DNA of 11,695 nt, taken from the NCBI GenBank assembly GCA_027067015.1, contig JAMOMS010000143.1, forward strand, positions 1-11,695, read 5' to 3'. The notes beneath the pieces are model-generated. The model was not told where the DNA came from. It worked only from the letters and a program-made list of their open reading frames with translations, and searched no databases. Shown one piece after another: positions 7,839 through 11,695 of the stretch; position 1 is the stretch's first letter, and every line of letters begins with the position of its first letter. Origin of the DNA: Campylobacterales bacterium (GTDB lineage: Bacteria; Campylobacterota; Campylobacteria; Campylobacterales; Hydrogenimonadaceae). Position numbers and translations under genes: made by a program.

Positions 7839-7849
7839 GCTATATTAGC
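7839..7849. repeat. 11-base inverted repeat in the divergent intergenic region
   Basis: GCTA (7839-7842), TAT, TAGC (7846-7849) form a perfect short inverted repeat at the centre of the 71-base region between legB and the methyltransferase gene. It coincides with the -10 candidates of both strands. It could serve as a shared bidirectional promoter core, or chance symmetry may explain it. Confidence 0.5.
7841..7846 (+). promoter_or_regulatory. Possible -10 element for the methyltransferase gene
   Basis: TATATT lies 30 bases before the ATG at 7877, so transcription could start near 7853 and give a leader of about 24 bases. It sits in the same 11-base inverted repeat as the -10 proposed for legB on the other strand. 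No convincing -35 box is present. Confidence 0.35.
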
Positions 7850-7850
7850 A
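7842..7850 (-). promoter_or_regulatory. Probable extended -10 promoter of the leg operon
   Basis: On the minus strand this site reads TGC followed by TAATAT, an extended -10 element (TGnTAnnnT) about 35 bases before the legB start. Transcription would begin near 7835 and give a leader of about 30 bases. No good -35 box is seen, which is usual for Campylobacterota. Since the eight genes overlap throughout, this may be the only promoter for the operon inside the window. Confidence 0.4.
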
Positions 7851-7876
7851 AATTTCGTACCGTTTAAAGAAATCGT

Positions 7877-8452
7877 ATGCCCCGACTTGACCAGCACCGT
7901 TTCTACGCCAACGCCCTCAAAACCCACGGCCCCACCGCCAAAGGGGTCGCCTGGCGCGACGCGCGCCGCCAACGCCTGCGCTTTAAGGTTTTGCTTGACG
8001 CCATAGGCGATCTTGCCCCCTATCACGTCATCGACGCCGGGTGCGGGGTGGGGGATCTGTGGCTTTATATGCAAAACAGCTCCCGCCTCCCCGCCCGTTA
8101 CACGGGTCTGGACGCGCATCCTAAGATGGTGCGCCTCGCCCGCGAACGCACCGGCCAGAAGATCCTGCGCCGCGACCTTCTTACCGACCCTCTTGTTGAA
8201 GCCGACTGGTACCTGCTTAGCGGCACGCTCAATCTGCTGACCCGCTTTGAGACCCTGCTGGCACTCAAGCGGTGTACCGACACAGCGCGCAAAGGGGTGG
8301 TTTTTAACCTCCTCAAAGGCAAAGAGCGCGAAGGGACCTACAACTACTGGATGCCCGAAGAGATCCTAAAGATCTGCCGACCGCTGGGGAAGGTGACGCT
8401 TTTTGAGGGGTATTTGGAAGATGACTTTACGGTTTGCGTGCGGTTTCGCTAA
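7877..8452 (+). CDS. Class I SAM-dependent methyltransferase
   Basis: 191-residue methyltransferase with a Rossmann-type SAM site. Motif I VIDAGCGVGDL is at 51-61, the acidic end of strand 2 is in YTGLDAHPKMV at 75-85, and a motif like the post-strand-4 region (DWYLLSGTLNL) is at 110-120. No membrane segment or extra domain is seen. The substrate cannot be deduced. It is divergent from legB with 71 bases between them and 9 bases upstream of mntA on the same strand. Its position suggests a possible role in modifying the nonulosonic sugar or flagellin, but many Campylobacterota carry small orphan methyltransferases of this kind, so general metabolism is equally possible. Its ribosome site (AAAGA, 6 bases before the ATG) is weak. 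Confidence 0.75.
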   Translation: MPRLDQHRFYANALKTHGPTAKGVAWRDARRQRLRFKVLLDAIGDLAPYHVIDAGCGVGDLWLYMQNSSRLPARYTGLDAHPKMVRLARERTGQKILRRDLLTDPLVEADWYLLSGTLNLLTRFETLLALKRCTDTARKGVVFNLLKGKEREGTYNYWMPEEILKICRPLGKVTLFEGYLEDDFTVCVRFR

Positions 8453-8455
8453 AAT
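8426..8455 (+). promoter_or_regulatory. Candidate promoter for mntA-hepT, possibly leaderless
   Basis: TTTACG (8426-8431) and TAAAAT (8450-8455) are separated by 18 bases and lie over the end of the methyltransferase gene. The -10 ends 6 bases before the mntA ATG at 8462, so transcription would start at or next to the A of the start codon. No Shine-Dalgarno sequence is seen before mntA, in keeping with a leaderless mRNA. Confidence 0.35.
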
Positions 8456-8461
8456 AACCCC

Positions 8462-8737
8462 ATGAAGCGAAACGCTCCGACCCTTTCCGACACCCTCAAC
8501 AAACTGCGCAAGATCATGCCCGCCATTGGACAAAGCTACCGCGTTCGATCCCTGGCGGTATTCGGCTCCGTCGCCAGAGACGAGGCCGACACGGCAAGCG
8601 ATATCGATCTGCTGACTTTTATCGAACTGGAAGAGTACCTGCGACAACAGCTCTCCCACCCCGTCGAACTGATCCCCCGGTGCAAACTCAAACCCGAACT
8701 CAGATCCAAAATCTTGCGTGAAGCCGTATCCGTATGA
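8462..8737 (+). CDS. mntA: MNT-domain nucleotidyltransferase antitoxin (MntA-like), apparently shortened
   Basis: 91-residue minimal nucleotidyltransferase. G35-S36 and D47-x-D49 form the GSx10DxD catalytic signature (FGSVARDEADTASDIDLL). The C-terminal pattern KLKPELRSKILREAV is typical of the family. MntA antitoxins neutralise the partner HepT by adding AMP to a tyrosine in its active site. Compared with the family pattern as I know it, the sequence jumps from DIDLL to FIELEEYL. About a dozen residues that usually hold the next beta strand (of the type VEFEPG.SLFD) seem to be missing. The third acidic residue, normally an aspartate (VDLV), is a glutamate here (E69 in VELI). The gene may therefore be catalytically weakened, or belong to a short subtype. 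It overlaps hepT by ATGA. Confidence 0.82.
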   Translation: MKRNAPTLSDTLNKLRKIMPAIGQSYRVRSLAVFGSVARDEADTASDIDLLTFIELEEYLRQQLSHPVELIPRCKLKPELRSKILREAVSV

Positions 8738-9081
8738 AACGGGACTATCTACTCTTTTTACGCGATATCGTCGAACGGATCGAGCGAATCGAACGCTTTA
8801 TCGAAGGGATGGATTTTGAAGCGTTCCGTACGGATGACAAGACCGTCAGCGCCTGTATTCGTGAAATCGAAGTAATCTGCGAAGCGGTCAAACACTTACC
8901 CTCTTTCATCACCGAACGCTTCGATACCCTGCCCTGGTCTTTGATGGCCAAAATGCGCGACAAACTCATCCATTGGTACTTCGACATCGACGAAGAGATC
9001 GTCTATAAAGTAGCCGCCGACAAACTTCCTCGCATCAAAACCGAAATCCAAGCCATTATCCAAGAACTTACCCGAAAATAA
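8734..9081 (+). CDS. hepT: HepT-like HEPN-domain toxin (probable RNase)
   Basis: 115-residue, predominantly helical protein. Residues 75-82 are RDKLIHWY, the RX4HXY motif of HEPN ribonucleases, with R75, H80 and Y82 all present. The lead-in sequence (LPWSLMAKMRDKLIH) is also typical of HepT (DUF86). HepT toxins cut RNA when free; Y82 is the residue position that MntA AMPylates in studied pairs. The ATG overlaps the mntA stop by 4 bases, the usual antitoxin-first layout. Nothing suggests inactivation. No ribosome site of its own is obvious, so translation is probably coupled to mntA. Confidence 0.88.
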   Translation: MKRDYLLFLRDIVERIERIERFIEGMDFEAFRTDDKTVSACIREIEVICEAVKHLPSFITERFDTLPWSLMAKMRDKLIHWYFDIDEEIVYKVAADKLPRIKTEIQAIIQELTRK

Positions 9082-9106
9082 TCCAGGTTTTGAGGGTAAC
9101 ATTACG

Positions 9107-9119
9107 GCTGGCATCCAGC
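9107..9119 (+). other. Short hairpin between hepT and the second toxin-antitoxin module
   Basis: GCTGG (9107-9111), CAT, CCAGC (9115-9119) can form a five-pair stem with a three-base loop. It lies in the 85-base gap after hepT. The T run (9129-9133) begins about ten bases after the stem, too far for a standard intrinsic terminator. It may weakly end hepT transcripts or have no function. Confidence 0.3.
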
Positions 9120-9132
9120 TTATACGGCTTTT

Positions 9133-9152
9133 TATATGGTACAATTATATGG
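9133..9152 (+). repeat. Direct repeat flanking the -10, candidate antitoxin operator
   Basis: TATATGG occurs at 9133-9139 and again at 9146-9152, one on each side of the TACAAT box, with a 13-base period. Ribbon-helix-helix antitoxins usually bind short repeated sites over their own promoter, so this is a reasonable autoregulatory operator. The assignment is inference from position. Confidence 0.35.
9137..9145 (+). promoter_or_regulatory. Extended -10 promoter of the RHH-mazF module
   Basis: TGG followed by TACAAT is a good extended -10 element (TGnTAnnnT, with five of six core matches). It predicts a start near 9152, about 15 bases before the ATG at 9167. That leader contains the ribosome site AAAGGAG. 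This also argues against the ATG at 9149, which would fall before the transcript. No recognisable -35 box is present. Confidence 0.55.
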
Positions 9153-9166
9153 CAAAAGGAGATGGC

Positions 9167-9415
9167 ATGACAGCACGGGAGAGATACCAGAAAGTCACAT
9201 TCCAGCTTCCGGCCGATCTGAAAGAGAGCCTCAACCGCCTCAAAGAGGAGATGGGGGTATCTCTTTCGGCCATCTATACCGAAGCGCTAAGAGAGTATGT
9301 CAAAAAGCAGGAAGCCAGGCGCTGGCGGGAGGCGGCGCTAAAGGCGCGCAAAGAGTACGAAACCGCCCCGCAGGCGCTTCAAAATCTGGATCAAGACGGT
9401 TTTTATGAGTATTAA
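9167..9415 (+). CDS. Ribbon-helix-helix antitoxin of a MazF/PemK module
   Basis: 82-residue antitoxin. Residues 8-50 (QKVTFQLPADLKESLNRL, then GVSLSAIYTEALREYVKK) form one beta strand and two helices, the CopG/MetJ-type DNA-binding fold. The C-terminal tail from about 50, rich in charged and aromatic residues and ending QDGFYEY, should wrap around the toxin. I chose the ATG at 9167 because AAAGGAG lies 5 bases before it and the promoter would start near 9152. An in-frame ATG at 9149 would add six residues but would lie before the predicted transcript and before the ribosome site. The gene overlaps mazF by 11 bases. It probably represses its own promoter. Confidence 0.82.
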   Translation: MTARERYQKVTFQLPADLKESLNRLKEEMGVSLSAIYTEALREYVKKQEARRWREAALKARKEYETAPQALQNLDQDGFYEY

Positions 9416-9758
9416 ACAAGCGGAAATCTGGCTGATCAACCTCGATCCCACCATTGGATCGGAAATTGCAAAGAGCCGCCCCTGCGTCGTAATCAGCCAC
9501 GACGAGATCGGTATTTTGCCCCTCAAAACCGTCGTGCCGCTGACCGATTGGAAAGCGCGCTACAAAGAGTACCCGTGGATGGTACGCCTCGATCCCGATT
9601 CGCGCAACGGCCTGGCCAAACCCTCCGCCGTCGATACCTTTCAGATCAAAAACATCTCCGAGCGCCGCTTCGTCAAACGCCTGGGCGCCGTCACGAAAGC
9701 GCAACTGCGCCTTATCCACCAAAACGTCATCAAAACCCTCGATCTTGACCTTTTGTAA
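9405..9758 (+). CDS. MazF/PemK-family endoribonuclease toxin
   Basis: 117-residue toxin with the family opening AEIWLINLDPTIGSE, then KSRPCVVIS with R25 at the position of the catalytic arginine, and PLTDW with T47 as the likely catalytic threonine. The conserved strand GLAKPSAVDTFQIKNI follows at 69-84. MazF enzymes cut mRNA at short sequences; the target here cannot be predicted. The frame is intact. The start lies within the last 11 bases of the antitoxin gene and the stop codon shares its last base with the asnB start (TAATG). That second overlap ties the toxin to a metabolic gene, which is unusual for such modules. Confidence 0.9.
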   Translation: MSIKQAEIWLINLDPTIGSEIAKSRPCVVISHDEIGILPLKTVVPLTDWKARYKEYPWMVRLDPDSRNGLAKPSAVDTFQIKNISERRFVKRLGAVTKAQLRLIHQNVIKTLDLDLL

Positions 9759-11530
9759 TGTGCGCGATTTTCGGCATCGTCGGCCCCTACGATCCCCAAA
9801 AAGCCCGCGAAGCCTTTGCCCTGCTCTCCCACCGGGGTCCCGACGGCTCGGGGCGCATAGAAGCGCCGGAGCTCTTTTTGGGCCACCACCGGCTCGCGCT
9901 CATCGATCCTCTGCCCGAAGCCGACCAACCCATGCGCGTCGGCGATACTTTTGGCCTTTTTAACGGCGAAATCTACAACTACCGCGAACTTCGCGAAACG
10001 CTGGGCGGGGCTTTTTTAACCCAAAGCGATACGGAGGTGCTCATTCGCGCCTTTATGCGCTGGGGCCAAGAGACGCCCCGCCATTTAAGGGGCATGTACG
10101 CTGTCGCTTTTTGGCATGAAAAAGCGCTTTGGCTCTTTCGCGATCCTTTTGGCAAAAAGCCGCTCTATTACGCCCACGTCGGCCAAACCCTCGTCTTTGC
10201 CTCCGAAGCCCGCGCCGTGACTGCCTATCTTGACGCGACGTTTGAGAAAGATCGTCTCAAAGCGTACCTCTTTTACCAAACCGTCCTCTCGCCCCGCAGT
10301 TTCTATCGGGATATTTTTCAGCTTGAACCCGGCGCGGCTCTGCGCTTTCAAAACGGGCGCCTAACACGCTATCCGCCAAGCCCCCTCCCAACTTCTAAGC
10401 CCGGCCGTACCCTTTCCAAAAAGAGCCTGACATCGCTGTTGCGCCAGGCGGTCTCGCGCCGTCTCGTTGCCGACGCGCCGCTTGGGGCCCTGCTTAGCGG
10501 CGGCGTAGACAGCTCGCTGGTGGCGGCCCTGGCCATAGAGGAGCGCCCAAAGCTTCCCACCTTCACCGTGGGCTACGAGGGGTACGAAAAGTACGACGAA
10601 CGCCCCTACGCCGGGCAGGTCGCCCGCCATATCGGCAGTGATCACCGTGAATTTGTCATGGATCAGACCGCCTTTTTGGAAAGCGTCGAAGCGCTGATCG
10701 ATCACCTGGACGAACCCCTGGCCGACCCGGCGGCGGTGCCCCTTTGGTTTTTGGCCCGAAAGATCGCCCAAACGGGCATCAAAGGCGTACTTAGCGGCGA
10801 CGGGGCCGACGAGCTCTTTTTCGGTTACCGCCCCTACTACGAAATCATCGACGTCGAAAAGGCCGCCGATCTGAAATACCGCAACTGGCTGCGCAACTAC
10901 TTTCGCGCCCACTACTCCCCCAACAAGGAGTGGGAGTGGTACAAACGGGCCTTTGAAAAGACCCCCGTCTTTCGCGGTAGCGGCGAACTCTTTAGCGACC
11001 TGCAACAAAACCTCACCCTCAAACAAAACGTCAAAGACGACACCTCCTTGGAAGCGATCGAGCATCTTCTAAAAAACTACGGCCAACCCCCCGAAGGGGC
11101 GGGATGGATGAGTTACATTGATCTTAAAACCCAACTGGCCGAGGTCTATCTGAAAAAGCTTGATCGGGTGCTGATGGCCCACGGCCTGGAGGGGCGAAGC
11201 CCCTTTTTGGATTATGACCTGGCCGAAACTCTTCTATCAACCGACGCGATGTGGCGCATGGGTGAGCGTCCCAAATGGTTGCTCAAATCCGTCGCCGCCG
11301 CCTTCTTGCCCCCCGACATATTGGAGCGCAAAAAGAAGGGCTTTTCCTACCCCTATATGGAGTGGCTCTTTGCAAGCGGGGAGATAGCCCGCGTCGAAGA
11401 GCTCAACCAAAAATTTCGCCTCTTTCGCCCCGACGCCCTTCGCTTTTATATCGAACGGGCCCAAAAAGGGCGCTTCAAGCACCAGCTTTACGCCCTGTGG
11501 TTTTATCTAAGATGGCTGGATAGGCTATAA
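9758..11530 (+). CDS. asnB: Glutamine-hydrolysing asparagine synthase
   Basis: 590-residue AsnB. The N-terminal class II glutaminase has the nucleophile Cys2 (MCAIFGIVG), HRGPDG at 25-30, NGEIYN at 69-74 and SDTEVL at 90-95. The C-terminal synthetase domain has the ATP-pyrophosphatase loop SGGVDSS at 247-253 and GDGADELFFGY at 347-357. It transfers glutamine nitrogen to aspartate via an aspartyl-AMP intermediate. The need for Cys2 fixes the start at 9758, where the ATG overlaps the mazF stop (TAATG). No Shine-Dalgarno sequence is visible, so translation probably depends on re-initiation after mazF. Family members that amidate surface-sugar carboxylates share the same domains, so a role in glycan amidation cannot be excluded given the legionaminic genes nearby; free asparagine synthesis is the default reading. 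Confidence 0.92.
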   Translation: MCAIFGIVGPYDPQKAREAFALLSHRGPDGSGRIEAPELFLGHHRLALIDPLPEADQPMRVGDTFGLFNGEIYNYRELRETLGGAFLTQSDTEVLIRAFMRWGQETPRHLRGMYAVAFWHEKALWLFRDPFGKKPLYYAHVGQTLVFASEARAVTAYLDATFEKDRLKAYLFYQTVLSPRSFYRDIFQLEPGAALRFQNGRLTRYPPSPLPTSKPGRTLSKKSLTSLLRQAVSRRLVADAPLGALLSGGVDSSLVAALAIEERPKLPTFTVGYEGYEKYDERPYAGQVARHIGSDHREFVMDQTAFLESVEALIDHLDEPLADPAAVPLWFLARKIAQTGIKGVLSGDGADELFFGYRPYYEIIDVEKAADLKYRNWLRNYFRAHYSPNKEWEWYKRAFEKTPVFRGSGELFSDLQQNLTLKQNVKDDTSLEAIEHLLKNYGQPPEGAGWMSYIDLKTQLAEVYLKKLDRVLMAHGLEGRSPFLDYDLAETLLSTDAMWRMGERPKWLLKSVAAAFLPPDILERKKKGFSYPYMEWLFASGEIARVEELNQKFRLFRPDALRFYIERAQKGRFKHQLYALWFYLRWLDRL

Positions 11531-11531
11531 T
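11526..11531 (+). promoter_or_regulatory. Possible -10 element at the asnB 3' end
   Basis: A perfect TATAAT overlaps the asnB stop codon and ends 7 bases before the ATG at 11539, so a transcript could start at that ATG. The best -35 match 17 bases upstream (TTATCT) is poor. It may be chance, since the following gene could also be read through from asnB. Confidence 0.25.
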
Positions 11532-11538
11532 GCGCCTT

Positions 11539-11695
11539 ATGAAAAAATTGATTGTACTGCTTCCGTTAACCTTTTTGCTTGCCCATGCCGATATGTGTCA
11601 AAGACGCATCGAGCAACTGGCCGATTTGCAACAGCGCCTCGTCACCCGCACCCTCAAAAACCTCAATCCGGGCGCCTGGGCCCGATACGAGGGGG
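11539..11695 (+). CDS. Secreted or periplasmic protein of unknown function, 3'-truncated
   Basis: The first 52 codons of a protein cut by the right edge. It begins with a clear Sec signal peptide: positive MKK, hydrophobic LIVLLPLTFLL, then AHA before DMCQRR, a good signal peptidase I site near residue 16. The mature part starts with a Cys and continues as a charged, probably helical segment. There is no lipobox in the usual position. I do not recognise the family. An in-frame ATG three codons upstream at 11530 overlaps the asnB stop (TAATG) and has AGG 5 bases before it; it would add MRL to the signal peptide. I preferred 11539 for the normal n-region, but both are possible. Confidence 0.6.
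   Translation, partial: MKKLIVLLPLTFLLAHADMCQRRIEQLADLQQRLVTRTLKNLNPGAWARYEG

Noticed and set aside
9107..9133. Intrinsic terminator after hepT
   Set aside because: The stem is only five pairs and the T run begins about ten bases after it, which does not fit a functional terminator.
9149..9166. Upstream in-frame ATG of the RHH antitoxin
   Set aside because: It lies before the AAAGGAG ribosome site and at or before the predicted transcript start, so the ATG at 9167 is preferred.
10361..11065. 234-codon open frame on the minus strand inside asnB
   Set aside because: asnB is intact with all catalytic motifs; the opposite frame has no recognisable domain.
1..11695. CRISPR array, tRNA, insertion sequence or attachment site
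   Set aside because: No regularly spaced repeats, no cloverleaf-like stretch in the short gaps, no transposase or integrase frame, and no paired terminal repeats were seen on either strand.

Overview
The window looks like an accessory, cell-surface glycosylation region of a Campylobacterota (epsilonproteobacterial) chromosome. The base composition is GC-rich for that phylum, which would fit a Nitratifractor- or Hydrogenimonas-like lineage; the genus is inference. The phylum call rests on a legionaminic acid operon of the Campylobacter Leg/Ptm type linked to a Maf (DUF115) flagellin glycosyltransferase. It also fits the dense gene packing and A/T-rich extended -10 promoters without clear -35 boxes.

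Positions 1-7805, minus strand: one eight-gene operon in which every gene overlaps the next by 1 to 11 bases. In transcription order it reads legB (4,6-dehydratase), legC (aminotransferase), legH (N-acetyltransferase), legI (NeuB-type synthase), legG (NeuC-type hydrolysing 2-epimerase), ptmE (CBS-domain nucleotidyltransferase), legF (CMP-sugar synthetase) and a maf gene cut by the left edge. Together they should turn glucosamine-1-phosphate, through a nucleotide-linked 2,4-diamino-6-deoxy sugar, into CMP-legionaminic acid and pass it to flagellin. The early nucleotide-sugar acetylation step and the C. jejuni ptmA/ptmF genes are not in the window.

Positions 7806-7876: a 71-base divergent intergenic region with an 11-base inverted repeat that can be read as a -10 element on either strand.

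Positions 7877-9758, plus strand: a small SAM-dependent methyltransferase, then two complete type II toxin-antitoxin modules. The first is an MNT/HEPN pair (mntA-hepT) whose antitoxin seems to lack a stretch after its DxD motif. The second is a ribbon-helix-helix antitoxin with a MazF/PemK toxin, with its own extended -10 promoter and a possible operator.

Positions 9758-11695, plus strand: a full-length glutamine-hydrolysing asparagine synthase whose start codon overlaps the mazF stop codon, followed by the first codons of an unrecognised secreted protein cut by the right edge.

No rRNA, tRNA, CRISPR array, insertion sequence or attachment site was seen. No gap between genes exceeds 300 bases; the longest are the two promoter regions of about 70-85 bases.
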